From positions 799,623-863,622 of the forward strand of contig JAQSDU010000014.1 in assembly GCA_029946065.1 (NCBI GenBank): 64,000 nucleotides of DNA, written 5' to 3'. The DNA is from Flavobacterium sp. GTDB lineage: Bacteria > Bacteroidota > Bacteroidia > Flavobacteriales > Flavobacteriaceae. The position numbers and the translations under genes are program-made. The notes beneath the pieces were generated by a model. The model searched no databases. It saw nothing but the letters and a program-made list of their open reading frames with translations, and had not been told where the DNA came from. Below are positions 35,064 to 44,752 of this stretch, in pieces. Numbering within the stretch: the first letter of the stretch is position 1; every line of letters begins with the position of its first letter.

Positions 35064-35969
35064 ATGAAAGAGGAAAATGAATTGGCCAAATGGCTTGCCG
35101 GAGAAATGTCTGAAGAAGCACTTCAGCAGTTCCGCCAAACGCCTGAATTTGCCACTTATGAGAAAATTGCAGCCTATTCTACTGAATTAAAAGCCCCGGA
35201 ATTTGATTCTAAAAAAATCTACAGCAACGTTATTTCCCAACCAAAAAAGGTTGTAAAAATTGTACCGATTACAACCTGGATTTTAAGAGTTGCGGCCGTA
35301 TTGGTGATTGGATTAGCTATATTCTACGGCACCACAAATTTTGCAACAAACAGCGAATTGGCATTGACCGGAAAAACAACTTCATTTTCATTACCGGATG
35401 ATTCTCAAGTTGTCTTGAATTCCGGTTCAGAAATTCAATATAAAAAATGGAATTGGAACAATAACAGGCAACTCGACCTCAATGGCGAAGCGTTTTTTAA
35501 AGTTGCAAAAGGAAAAACTTTTGATGTGAACACCAGCCTCGGAAAAGTAACTGTTGTTGGGACACAATTCAGTGTAAAAAACCGAAACGACCGCTTTGAA
35601 GTTGAATGTTTTGAAGGAAAAGTTTGCGTAAGCTCTAAAGACGGTAAACTTTTTACTATGATTGGAAAAGGACAAATTCTGGTATTTGAAAATGGAAAAT
35701 CAATTCCCGCAGCCGCAACAAATTCAAACAAACCTTTATGGGTACAAGATGGAATACGTATTATTTCGCTGCCGCTAAATGAGATTATTAATGAAATCGA
35801 ACGCGATTATGCAATAAAAATAGACAATAAGCTGTTATTATCTTCAGAAAAATTCACGGGAATTCTCCCGAAAAACAATCTCGAAACTGCATTGAAAATT
35901 TTAGGGGAAAGCTATGGTTTTACCTACACTTTGATAGGAAAAGACAAAGTTGAATTGACTCAAAAATAA
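35064..35969 (+). CDS. FecR-family anti-sigma factor
   Basis: A 301-residue inner-membrane anti-sigma. A short N-terminal cytoplasmic part (about 1-70), one helix (about 77-95, WILRVAAVLVIGLAIFYG), the periplasmic FecR domain (TSFSLPDDSQVVLNSGSEIQYKKW, LDLNGEAFFKVAKGKTFDV, VVGTQFSVK) and the C-terminal DUF4974 region (about 235-300, ISLPLNEIINEIERDYAIKI to the LTQK end). It should hold the preceding sigma factor and take the signal from the STN domain of the receptor encoded 41 bp downstream. Confidence 0.92.
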   Translation: MKEENELAKWLAGEMSEEALQQFRQTPEFATYEKIAAYSTELKAPEFDSKKIYSNVISQPKKVVKIVPITTWILRVAAVLVIGLAIFYGTTNFATNSELALTGKTTSFSLPDDSQVVLNSGSEIQYKKWNWNNNRQLDLNGEAFFKVAKGKTFDVNTSLGKVTVVGTQFSVKNRNDRFEVECFEGKVCVSSKDGKLFTMIGKGQILVFENGKSIPAAATNSNKPLWVQDGIRIISLPLNEIINEIERDYAIKIDNKLLLSSEKFTGILPKNNLETALKILGESYGFTYTLIGKDKVELTQK

Positions 35970-36010
35970 CAGGTTTCCTGCATCGGTGCTACGTTAAAAT
36001 GCTATAGATC

Positions 36011-38329
36011 TTGCGAAACAAATGCTTATTATTGCTTTTTGCACTTCTCATTTTTCAGTCGGTTTCGGCTCAAAAACCAGGGACTGTTTCGCTCTTGAAA
36101 GAGATTCTAATCAACATTGAGAAACAACACAAGGTAACTTTTAATTATCTTGACGAACAGATTACGACCTATAGCCTTGTTCCTCCAAAAAACTCATTTT
36201 CTTTACAGCAGAAATTAAATTACCTGAAACTCAAAACCGGGCTCAACTTCGCTATTATTAACGGACAGTCGATTAGTATTTCAAAGCCAATTCGGGAAAA
36301 ATCGCCGGAAATAGCCACAGATAGTGTGCCCGAAATACTTAAAGAAGTCGCAATTGAAGGCTATCTTACCACAGGAATCAACAAAAGAACCGATGGTGCG
36401 TTTCGCGTAAATCCAAAGAAATATGGCATTTTACCCGGATTGACGACACCCGACATTTTGCAAACCATGCAGCAAATTCCGGGAATCATGAGTGTAGATG
36501 AAACAATTTCCAACATCAATATCAGAGGTGGCACACATGATCAAAATTTGTTTACTTGGAATGGTGTACGCATGTTCCAGACAGGACATTTCTTCGGGCT
36601 GATTTCAGCATTCAACCCTTTACCTGCACAGGAAGTGAACATTTATAAAAACGGCAGCAGTGCTTTTTTCGGCGAAAGTGTTTCAGGAGTTGTAGCTATT
36701 TCTACCAAAACCGATTCGATTGAAAAGAGCAATTCGGCATTTGAGACCGATATGATCAGTACCGCCTTTTATTCCAAAATAAAAACTTCCAAAAAATCAT
36801 CATTCCTTATTTCAGGAAGGCGTTCCTATACCGATATTTTTTCGACACCAACCTATGACGCCTATAGTGACCGGATATTCCAAAATACCATTATTACTGA
36901 TATGAATGGCGTAGAAAACACCACTTATAAGTCTAAAAAAACATTTTATTTTTATGATTTTTCCTCGCAATACCAACAAAAAATCGGAAAAAAAAGCGAA
37001 TTGACACTAGATATTATTGCAGTTTACAATTTTCTAGATATTTTTCAACGCAACGATGTTGACACCACTTCCAGGAACAGCGAATTGCGGCAACACAATT
37101 ATGGCGCAAATTTAAATTGGAAAATCAATTGGAATGATGTCAACAGTACCAATATCAATGCCTATAATTCCAATTACAAGCTTGATGCTACAAACGAAGC
37201 AATAGAAAATGATCAGGAATTAAACCAAAAAAACGCCATTAAGGATATAGGGCTTCATATCGAAAATCATCACGAACTCAACGAAAATATAAGCATCAAT
37301 AACGGCTACCAATACCATGAAATCAGCATTACCGATTATGAAAGGATCAATAATCCACTGTTTGCCAGAAGGACGAGGGATGTTTTGAGAACCCACGCCG
37401 TTATTTTGGAAACGGTAATGAAATCTGTTGACAATAAGACATTTGTAAAAGCTGGACTTCGCACTAATTATATAGAAGACTTCAATCTTTTGCTTTTTGA
37501 GCCAAGATTATTGATAAGCCATCAACTGTCAAATCAGGTCACTTTTGAAATGTCGGGTGAAGTGAAAAGCCAAACGGCATCACAAGTAATCGATTTACAG
37601 CAAGACTTTTTAGGGATTGAAAAACGAAGATGGACATTGGCCAACAATGCAGATAAGCCCATACAAAAAAGTGCACAGATTGCTGCAGGTTATACTTTTA
37701 AAAGCAAAAGTTGGCTTGTAACACTTGACAATTATTACAAAAAAGTCACCGGGATCATGAGCCGAAGCCAGTCGTTTCAGAACCAATTGGAGTATTTAAA
37801 ACTGAACGGCAGTTATTCTGTCTTGGGAACGGAATTGCTCGTACAGAAGAATTTTGGAAACTTCCATGCATGGCTTTGCTACAGTTTCAGCCAGAATAAA
37901 TACAAATTTGACAAATACTATCTTCCCGATTTTGCTAGTAATTTTGATGTATCGCAGACATTTTCTGTTGCAACAGTTTATGATCGGAAAAACTTTAAAA
38001 TTGCACTAGGTAGTAAGTGGTACACAGGTAAACCGGAAACAACGCCTAAATCGGAAGAATTGGTTCAAAATGGGTCACAAATCGATTATAACAGCCCCAA
38101 TAATAAAAATTTGGGTGATTATTTTCAAGTCAATTTTTCTACTTCATACCAGTGGCCGCTAAACAAGAAAAGTACCATGAGAGCTAGTTTCTCAATCCTG
38201 AATTTACTCAACAGAAAAAACATCATCAATCGTTATTATCGTATCAATGAAACGGATAATGCGATTGAAACTGTGAATACTTTTTCGTTGGAACGAACAC
38301 CAAATCTGAGTGTGAAGATTACCTTCTAA
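36011..38329 (+). CDS. TonB-dependent receptor with STN signalling domain
   Basis: A 772-residue outer-membrane receptor. Signal peptide (KCLLLLFALLIFQSVSAQ), then STN domain (about 25-95, SLLKEILINIEKQHKVTFNY to FAIINGQSISISKP), plug domain (about 120-235: PDILQTMQQIPGIMSVDETISNINIRGG and NGVRMFQTGHFFGLISAF), and a 22-strand barrel ending in a terminal Phe (SVKITF). No carboxypeptidase-like domain and no SusD partner. The start is TTG at 36011; an in-frame TAG at 36005 excludes any upstream start. The STN domain ties it to the FecR and sigma genes before it. Ligand unknown. It is convergent with the MBOAT gene with a gap of only 4 bp. Confidence 0.92.
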   Translation: MRNKCLLLLFALLIFQSVSAQKPGTVSLLKEILINIEKQHKVTFNYLDEQITTYSLVPPKNSFSLQQKLNYLKLKTGLNFAIINGQSISISKPIREKSPEIATDSVPEILKEVAIEGYLTTGINKRTDGAFRVNPKKYGILPGLTTPDILQTMQQIPGIMSVDETISNINIRGGTHDQNLFTWNGVRMFQTGHFFGLISAFNPLPAQEVNIYKNGSSAFFGESVSGVVAISTKTDSIEKSNSAFETDMISTAFYSKIKTSKKSSFLISGRRSYTDIFSTPTYDAYSDRIFQNTIITDMNGVENTTYKSKKTFYFYDFSSQYQQKIGKKSELTLDIIAVYNFLDIFQRNDVDTTSRNSELRQHNYGANLNWKINWNDVNSTNINAYNSNYKLDATNEAIENDQELNQKNAIKDIGLHIENHHELNENISINNGYQYHEISITDYERINNPLFARRTRDVLRTHAVILETVMKSVDNKTFVKAGLRTNYIEDFNLLLFEPRLLISHQLSNQVTFEMSGEVKSQTASQVIDLQQDFLGIEKRRWTLANNADKPIQKSAQIAAGYTFKSKSWLVTLDNYYKKVTGIMSRSQSFQNQLEYLKLNGSYSVLGTELLVQKNFGNFHAWLCYSFSQNKYKFDKYYLPDFASNFDVSQTFSVATVYDRKNFKIALGSKWYTGKPETTPKSEELVQNGSQIDYNSPNNKNLGDYFQVNFSTSYQWPLNKKSTMRASFSILNLLNRKNIINRYYRINETDNAIETVNTFSLERTPNLSVKITF

Positions 38330-38333
38330 ATTT

Positions 38334-39851
38334 TTAGAACTGAAAATAAATAAACGGTTGCGGTCCGCTGGTTGCAGTTGCATAAATTAACCAGTACGTC
38401 AGCGCCAGCACAAATGCTTTCACTACAATCGGGCAACTGTCGAACGCAGATTTCAGGAATCCAATTACTTTTGAAGGCAGGAAATGCCATAAATAACCAA
38501 TCAGCATCACCAAAAATACATTTTTGTAACCTTGCATTATCACCAACCATTCGTTAACGTGAAATTGCAATTGACCGATATTATTGATGACATCAAAAGC
38601 CGTGGTAAAATCTTTGGCACGGAAAAATATCCAGCAAAAAACCACAAAATGAAAAGTCAAAATAACACTTATGAACCAAGTGAGTTTGTTTTTTGGTAAG
38701 CGTAAATAATCCTTGAAAAATCTTTCTATGACCAAAGCCGTTCCGTGTAAAACGCCCCAAATCACAAATTTCCATGACGCACCGTGCCATAATCCGCCGA
38801 GCAACATCGTAAGGAATAAATTCACGTACATACGAAATTTTCCTTTTCGATTGCCGCCAAGCGAAATGTATAAATAATCACGAAGCCAAGTGGACAATGA
38901 AATGTGCCATCTGCGCCAGAATTCCGTAATCGAAGCCGATTTGTATGGCGTACGGAAATTCACCGACAAGCGGAAACCCATCAACAATGCAATTCCAATC
39001 GCCATATCAGAATAACCAGAAAAGTCACAGTAAATCTGAATCGTATAACCATATGAAGCCATTAAATTTTCGAAAGCCGTGTAACTATTTGGCGCATCGA
39101 AAACACGATCGACGAAATTGAGCGAAATATAATCGGATATAAAAGTCTTTTTGATCAAACCGCCGATAATCAGGAATAATGCCGAGTTGACATCTTCTCG
39201 TGTAAGGTTCAGCTTTTTATAAATCTGCGGAATGAATTCTGAAGCGCGCACAATCGGTCCAGCGACGAGTTGTGGGAAAAACGACACAAAAAACATATAA
39301 TCAAGAATGTTCTTGGTTGGCTGTAATTCCTTGCGATAAATATCGATAATATAACTCATGGACTGGAACGTGTAGAATGAAATTCCAACCGGCAGCAACA
39401 CTTTATCGATCATATAATTCGAACCGGAAATTTCATTATAATTGTCGACTATGAACGTTGAATACTTAAAATAACCAAGAAAAGTAAGGTTCAAGATGAC
39501 GCTGATAACGAGGTAAAACTTGCGGTAACCTTCAAGCACTTCTTCGTATAAAAGTTTCGCCAAATTATAATCGGCAACGCCAGAACATACTAAGAGCAGG
39601 AAATAAATACCGCTTGATTTATAATAGAAAAACAATGAAAACGCAAAAACATACAAATTCCGAAGGTGGAACGTTCTAACTTTTGTCGTCATGATATACA
39701 ACGGATAAAAAACCAAGAACAAGCCCAAAAACAATGGCGTATTGAATAAAATCGGCGCTTTTGGATCGTAGGTAAACCAACTTTCCATTTGGTGCACGGT
39801 GATATTCCCGAACACCGACGTAAACCAATGTTGTAAATCTGTTAAAGCCAT
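38334..39851 (-). CDS. MBOAT-family membrane O-acyltransferase (AlgI/PatA-like)
   Basis: A 505-residue polytopic protein with about 11 hydrophobic segments. The MBOAT core is clear: SYTFQSMSYIID-like region (SFYTFQSMSYIIDIY), DFSGYSDMAIGIALLMGF, SITEFWRRWHISLSTWLRDYLYI and the catalytic-His motif LGGLWHGASWKFVIWG. Such proteins pass acyl groups across the membrane to a periplasmic transferase acting on alginate, cellulose or peptidoglycan. Its start overlaps the stop of the LysM-SGNH gene by 1 bp, and a second SGNH gene precedes that, so the three form one operon behind argS. Confidence 0.93.
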   Translation of the reverse strand: MALTDLQHWFTSVFGNITVHQMESWFTYDPKAPILFNTPLFLGLFLVFYPLYIMTTKVRTFHLRNLYVFAFSLFFYYKSSGIYFLLLVCSGVADYNLAKLLYEEVLEGYRKFYLVISVILNLTFLGYFKYSTFIVDNYNEISGSNYMIDKVLLPVGISFYTFQSMSYIIDIYRKELQPTKNILDYMFFVSFFPQLVAGPIVRASEFIPQIYKKLNLTREDVNSALFLIIGGLIKKTFISDYISLNFVDRVFDAPNSYTAFENLMASYGYTIQIYCDFSGYSDMAIGIALLMGFRLSVNFRTPYKSASITEFWRRWHISLSTWLRDYLYISLGGNRKGKFRMYVNLFLTMLLGGLWHGASWKFVIWGVLHGTALVIERFFKDYLRLPKNKLTWFISVILTFHFVVFCWIFFRAKDFTTAFDVINNIGQLQFHVNEWLVIMQGYKNVFLVMLIGYLWHFLPSKVIGFLKSAFDSCPIVVKAFVLALTYWLIYATATSGPQPFIYFQF

Positions 39852-41290
39852 TAATTCCTGTTGATTTTATAATCCTGAAATGCTTTTAGAATCGCTTCCG
39901 AGAACAAATCGCCTTGTTTTTCATAGCCTGCTTTTGAATAATGTACGCGGTCGCCTGCCATCAATCCATTCCTAAAATTGCGATTTACGCCAAACAATCC
40001 GCCCAATTGCGAGTACATATCCCAAACGGTATAATTCCCATCAGTTGCGCCATCAATAATTTTTTTGGCGTAATCTGCTGCAAATACATTAGGATATTTG
40101 CGTTTGAAAAGCGATGGCGGTGGTGTAATAACCAAAATATTCACGTTCCCATTTTCTGCTTTTACCTTTTGGATAAAAATATCGAGTTGCTCCATATAAG
40201 CAGTAGCGGTCATCTTATCAAATGATTCATTCGTACCCAAAGCGATGACGACCAAATCCGGTTGAAGTGCTTTTAATTGCTCAAAGAACATTGGATATTT
40301 GTTGTAATCTGAGAATTTTGCGCCGTTAACGCCAATATTATGGTAGATGATTCCGGAGTTTTTATTTTCCAATACAACGCCGTTGAGTGCAAAAGAATTC
40401 TCGCTTTTATTTGGTAAAAGATAAATCCTATCAAGGCTTATATCGGTTTTGTAAGAATGAGTATTTTCGTCGGCATCCATCACAAGCGGAATAAATTCTG
40501 AACGTTGAACTGCCTTCTGTTGCATTTCATTCGTTGGAATTTTTAACGTTTTTCCGGCGCGAATTAAGTTCGATTTTAAGCGGTTGAGCCTTTTAATCTC
40601 AGCAATTGAAACATTGTATTTGTCGGCAATTTCAGAAATGGTCTGACCACTTTTTATTTTATGTGTGATTTTCTTAGGTACGTTCGAGGCTAAAGTAATA
40701 GTTCTTTTCGCAGTCGCAATGTCAAAACTATTAGCGTTATTTGGTGTAATAATTTTTATGGTATTGAATTCGTTGCCAACGACTTTCGTATTAAGTTCAA
40801 TGGCAAAATCATTTGATTTTGTATATAATGCGATGCCGCTCAAACCTACCGGACTTCCGTCAATCGGCGAAACAATGCGGTGGTTCTGCCATCCTAAATT
40901 AGATGAAAAGCGAATGTCCGAAGAGCCATTTGTACGCGCAAGACTGTGTGGAAAAATCAATCCACGTCCGCCGTTGCCGAAATATTGCTGTAAATTCTTG
41001 CGTACTTTATCCGTCATCAAATCTGCCTGAATATGAGAATCGCCAATGTGAACGATATTGATTTTCCGACCTTTTACAACAGGATTATTGCGATCCATAT
41101 CATACAATTTCTCAAAGAATGGAAGAATGGCATTTGGATTTTTGAGGCCGTTTTCCGGCAAAATAATTTCGGCAGTATCCACCATAACCGAATCGGTTTC
41201 AACGGCAATCGAATCCACAACCTGTGCGTGGTTTTTGATACTGAAAAACAGTAACAGCAATAGAAAATACCATTTATTCCTCATCTTCAT
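39851..41290 (-). CDS. SGNH hydrolase/O-acetyltransferase with an inserted LysM domain
   Basis: A 479-residue exported protein (signal peptide to about residue 23, NHAQ). SGNH blocks: IVHIGDSHIQAD with nucleophile Ser85, IALGTNES with Asn354, and AGDRVHYS with Asp447 and His450. Between the first two lies a LysM (about 209-252: HKIKSGQTISEIADKYNV, LIRAGKTLKIP), so the peptidoglycan-binding module is inserted in the hydrolase fold. Next to an MBOAT protein it is likely the periplasmic transferase or esterase that sets O-acetyl groups on peptidoglycan (PatB-like) or a glycan bound to it. It overlaps the preceding SGNH gene by 17 bp. Confidence 0.9.
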   Translation of the reverse strand: MKMRNKWYFLLLLLFFSIKNHAQVVDSIAVETDSVMVDTAEIILPENGLKNPNAILPFFEKLYDMDRNNPVVKGRKINIVHIGDSHIQADLMTDKVRKNLQQYFGNGGRGLIFPHSLARTNGSSDIRFSSNLGWQNHRIVSPIDGSPVGLSGIALYTKSNDFAIELNTKVVGNEFNTIKIITPNNANSFDIATAKRTITLASNVPKKITHKIKSGQTISEIADKYNVSIAEIKRLNRLKSNLIRAGKTLKIPTNEMQQKAVQRSEFIPLVMDADENTHSYKTDISLDRIYLLPNKSENSFALNGVVLENKNSGIIYHNIGVNGAKFSDYNKYPMFFEQLKALQPDLVVIALGTNESFDKMTATAYMEQLDIFIQKVKAENGNVNILVITPPPSLFKRKYPNVFAADYAKKIIDGATDGNYTVWDMYSQLGGLFGVNRNFRNGLMAGDRVHYSKAGYEKQGDLFSEAILKAFQDYKINRN

Positions 41291-42734
41291 TATTTTGCAT
41301 GATGCTGTCTGACTGCACCGGTTCTTCCGTATCGACTGGTTTTTTCTTTCTTAAACTTTTGTATTCCTCGTAACCTTGAGAAATTTGCGTGTAAAGCATT
41401 CCCGCCACTTTTTTGGCACCCCGGAAATTAAAATGTGTGTAATCTTTGTTCGCTAAAGGCGGATCTTCTTCGGCCCATTTGGTCATCGAGCCATCGCCGC
41501 CCATTAAAGTATAAAGGTTCACAAAACCTGATTTTGTCTTGATGGCATATCGCTTTTGCGAGTTAGAAAGCGGCACGACAGCAGAATCGGTTTTCATTTC
41601 CAAATCATATTTCGAGGCTTTATCAGCAGTAGAAATAATCAGGATGGAAACGCCCGGAAAACATTCGCGCAGGCGATTGACCGTTCGCGTCATGCTTTTG
41701 TCATACCAGCCGTAATCTTTTGTGCCGTAATTAAGGACGTTCGTTCCATAATGCAATACGATCAAATCGTAATCGAGTTTTTCTTGGAAAGCGCGCATCA
41801 GCGTAACATCGAATTTAGAAATCGGGATACCCGAATTACCACGTTGGGAGAAATTATCCACATGAACGCCTTTTCCATCATCGAAATTAAATCCGTAAAC
41901 CGGAATCGAATCGGCATCATGGAAATCGGCTTTTACACTTTTGATGCTATTTTGCGTTAGCACTAAAGTATTGAGGACATTATTTGGTGTGAGCTTTTTG
42001 CGAATCGTATCTTTTCCGATTTGATACGAAAGTACGCCACCTTTATTTTTAGAACTTCCGTAGAACAAAGTCGGATTATCGAGTGTTGAAGTGAATTTTC
42101 CGCTGTTCGCCTTAAATTTCACCCATTCTGTATGTGCGGTATCGTTGGCAAAAAATACGTGACCGTTAACCCCGAAAGGGCGAAGAGGATTTTTTACATT
42201 CAAATAAGACTGCATTTTCCAGTTTGGGGAGAATTGGTGTGTTACGGAACTTCTGGAAGCTGCCGATTCTGATGTAATCGATACAAATCCGACGCCTTTA
42301 CCGCCAAATTTTTCTTGAAAAGCAGTACGTAAATCCTGCACGATAAAATCGCCATCGGTCATAGAATCGCCAAAATATGCGATACGGACATTACCGGTTT
42401 TATTGGTTTCAAGCTGGTATAATTTCTCGAAAAACGGAATCAGGTATTGGTAACCTTTGTAATCATCGAAAGTTTCTTCTGGAAAAGTCACGCCGTTGGT
42501 TTCGTAGTAAACGATAGGCTGGTTGGCTAAAGTGTCGCCAATTCCCGCATTCATTGTGTCCTTTTCGGCCTCGTAAGCGTCGATGAGCATGCTGTCGATA
42601 AGGACGTTTTTGGTCGTTCCGGCTTTGTTGGAAAATATTTTCTTTGGTAAGACATTCTTCAATCCTAAAAAAAAGATTGCAGAGAGTAATATTATCAAAA
42701 AAGACTGAAAAAAATACGATTTACTTGTGTTCAC
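41274..42734 (-). CDS. Membrane-anchored SGNH/GDSL hydrolase-like protein
   Basis: A 486-residue protein with an N-terminal signal anchor (FFQSFLIILLSAIFFLGL) and SGNH blocks: IAYFGDSMTDGDF with Ser124, VLHYGTNVLNYG, and KDYTHFNFRG with the Asp/His pair. The architecture matches the LysM protein encoded downstream (same FFEKLY-D/ETN segment before the catalytic block, beta-rich insert after it) but without LysM, so the two are paralogues. It lies 25 bp after argS and overlaps the next gene. The C-terminus is charged (KKPVDTEEPVQSD). Likely role: O-acetyl transfer or removal alongside MBOAT. Confidence 0.88.
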   Translation of the reverse strand: MNTSKSYFFQSFLIILLSAIFFLGLKNVLPKKIFSNKAGTTKNVLIDSMLIDAYEAEKDTMNAGIGDTLANQPIVYYETNGVTFPEETFDDYKGYQYLIPFFEKLYQLETNKTGNVRIAYFGDSMTDGDFIVQDLRTAFQEKFGGKGVGFVSITSESAASRSSVTHQFSPNWKMQSYLNVKNPLRPFGVNGHVFFANDTAHTEWVKFKANSGKFTSTLDNPTLFYGSSKNKGGVLSYQIGKDTIRKKLTPNNVLNTLVLTQNSIKSVKADFHDADSIPVYGFNFDDGKGVHVDNFSQRGNSGIPISKFDVTLMRAFQEKLDYDLIVLHYGTNVLNYGTKDYGWYDKSMTRTVNRLRECFPGVSILIISTADKASKYDLEMKTDSAVVPLSNSQKRYAIKTKSGFVNLYTLMGGDGSMTKWAEEDPPLANKDYTHFNFRGAKKVAGMLYTQISQGYEEYKSLRKKKPVDTEEPVQSDSIMQNNEDEE

Positions 42735-42759
42735 TTATGAATCTTGATTTAGCTGTGAA

Positions 42760-44538
42760 TTACATTCTTTCAGGCACCTGTATTCCCAACAACGCAAAAG
42801 CGGAAGCAATAGTATCGGCTACTTTTTTAGACAATTGCACACGGAAGATTTTCTCGTTCATTTTATCAGATCCTAAAATCGGAACCGCTTGATAAAACGA
42901 ATTATATTCTTTCACCAGATCATATACATAATTGGCAACCAGCGCCGGACTGTGGTTTTGTGCGGCATTTTGAATGATTTCCGGATACAATTCAAGTTGT
43001 TTGATGAGCTCTTTTTCTTTATCGTGTAAAACGATATTCTCGGCTAAAACATTGAAATCAAAATCGGCTTTCCTGATAATTGATTGGATTCTGGCGTAAG
43101 TATATTGTATAAAAGGACCCGTATTTCCTTGAAAATCAACAGATTCTTTTGGATCGAAAAGGATCCGCTTTTTCGGATCTACCTTTAATATATAGTATTT
43201 GAGTGCGCCAAGGCCGATTGTTTTGTATAAAACCGCTTTTTCTGCATTGGAATAACCGTCGAGTTTGCCTAGTTCCTCAGCGATTTTTTGGGCAGTTTCG
43301 GTCATTTCTGACATTAAATCATCAGCGTCAACAACGGTTCCTTCGCGGCTTTTCATTTTTCCGGAAGGAAGATCGACCATGCCGTAGGATAGGTGAAAAA
43401 GGTTTGCTGCCCAGTCGAAGCCGAGTTTTTTCAAAATTAGAAATAAAACCTTGAAGTGATAATCTTGCTCATTGCCGACGGTATAAACCATTCCCCCGAC
43501 ATCCGGATAATCTTTGACACGCTGTATGGCCGTGCCAATATCTTGGGTCATATAAACGGCGGTACCATCTGAACGCAAGACAATTTTACGATCTAATCCA
43601 TCTTCTGTGAGGTCAATCCAAACAGAACCATCGGGATCTTTTTCGAAAATTCCTTTTTCTAAACCAAACTGTACAACTTCTTTTCCCAGAAGGTAAGTGT
43701 TACTTTCGTAGTAATAAGAATCAAAATTTACTCCTATATTATTATAGGTCTGTTCGAAACCGGCATAAACCCAATTGTTCATTTTATTCCAAAGTGCGAG
43801 GACCTCTGGTTTTCCAGCTTCCCAGTTTAAAAGCATTTGTTGGGCTTCGAGCATGATTGGTGCTGCTTTTTTGGCTTCTTCCTCGGATTTTCCTTCAGCA
43901 ACTAATTCGCTTATTTGTTTTTTGTATTCTTTGTCGAAAGCGACATAGAAATCCCCAACGAGTTTGTCTCCTTTTAAACCAGTTGATTCTGGGGTTTGTC
44001 CGTTGCCGAATTTTTCCCAAGCAATCATCGATTTACAGATGTGAATACCGCGATCGTTGATAATTTGTGTTTTATAGACTTTTTTGCCCGATGCTTTTAT
44101 GATTTCGGCAACCGAATAACCTAATAATACATTACGAACGTGTCCTAAATGCAGTGGTTTGTTGGTATTTGGTGAAGAATATTCGACCATCATTGCCTTT
44201 TCATCCGCTTTGACGTCAACAAAACCGAATTTTTCGTTGGTTTTTATTTTGTTGAAAAAATCAAGATAGTATTTATCGGAGATTACAATATTTAAAAAGC
44301 CGGAAACTACGTTAAAACGGCTGACTTCATCAACATTATCAACCAAGTATTGTCCGATTTTATTGCCAAGTTCGACGGGATTGCTTTTGATTTGTTTGAG
44401 CAGCGGGAAAATAACCATGGTAATATCGCCTTCGAAATCGCGTCGTGTGGCTTGGAACTCAATTTTATCGATTGTCGTACCAAACAAAACACTAATTGCG
44501 TTTGTGATTTCGGGAGTAAGAATGGCGGTGAGTGACAT
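42760..44538 (-). CDS. argS: Arginyl-tRNA synthetase
   Basis: Class I synthetase that charges tRNA-Arg. N-terminal Arg-tRNA additional domain, then SSPNTNKPLHLGHVRN with the HIGH-type HLGH, YVTQDIG-like region (YMTQDIGTAIQR), GKMKSREGTVV in place of KMSKS, and a C-terminal anticodon-binding helical domain ending ALLGIQVPERM. At 592 residues it is full length. It has its own -7 box and is followed within 25 bp by the SGNH/MBOAT genes on the same strand, so those may be read from the argS promoter. Confidence 0.96.
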   Translation of the reverse strand: MSLTAILTPEITNAISVLFGTTIDKIEFQATRRDFEGDITMVIFPLLKQIKSNPVELGNKIGQYLVDNVDEVSRFNVVSGFLNIVISDKYYLDFFNKIKTNEKFGFVDVKADEKAMMVEYSSPNTNKPLHLGHVRNVLLGYSVAEIIKASGKKVYKTQIINDRGIHICKSMIAWEKFGNGQTPESTGLKGDKLVGDFYVAFDKEYKKQISELVAEGKSEEEAKKAAPIMLEAQQMLLNWEAGKPEVLALWNKMNNWVYAGFEQTYNNIGVNFDSYYYESNTYLLGKEVVQFGLEKGIFEKDPDGSVWIDLTEDGLDRKIVLRSDGTAVYMTQDIGTAIQRVKDYPDVGGMVYTVGNEQDYHFKVLFLILKKLGFDWAANLFHLSYGMVDLPSGKMKSREGTVVDADDLMSEMTETAQKIAEELGKLDGYSNAEKAVLYKTIGLGALKYYILKVDPKKRILFDPKESVDFQGNTGPFIQYTYARIQSIIRKADFDFNVLAENIVLHDKEKELIKQLELYPEIIQNAAQNHSPALVANYVYDLVKEYNSFYQAVPILGSDKMNEKIFRVQLSKKVADTIASAFALLGIQVPERM

Positions 44539-44557
44539 GGTCTAAATTTTAAAAGCG

Positions 44558-44565
44558 CAAAGATA
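44558..44565 (-). promoter_or_regulatory. -7 box of the argS promoter
   Basis: Minus-strand TATCTTTG followed by C matches TAnnTTTGY and lies 19 bp before the argS ATG. Confidence 0.55.
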
Positions 44566-44720
44566 ATTGTAATTCCGTAATATGGATAAGAAAGTTAATT
44601 AATTAGCTACGAAAAGTAGGGTAAACATAAAATTAAACTGTTATTTAAGAGATTTCCGCAGCTTTATAAATTAGTTAACATGATTTTATGAAATTTAGGA
44701 GATATTTATAAAATAATTAT

Positions 44721-44728
44721 TATGTTTG
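44721..44728 (+). promoter_or_regulatory. -7 box before the giant repeat-protein gene
   Basis: TATGTTTG matches TAnnTTTG; a TTTA lies 23 bp upstream as a possible -33 box. The ATG at 44753 follows after 24 bp. Confidence 0.45.
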
Positions 44729-44752
44729 TTACCTTAAAATAATTTTGAAAAA

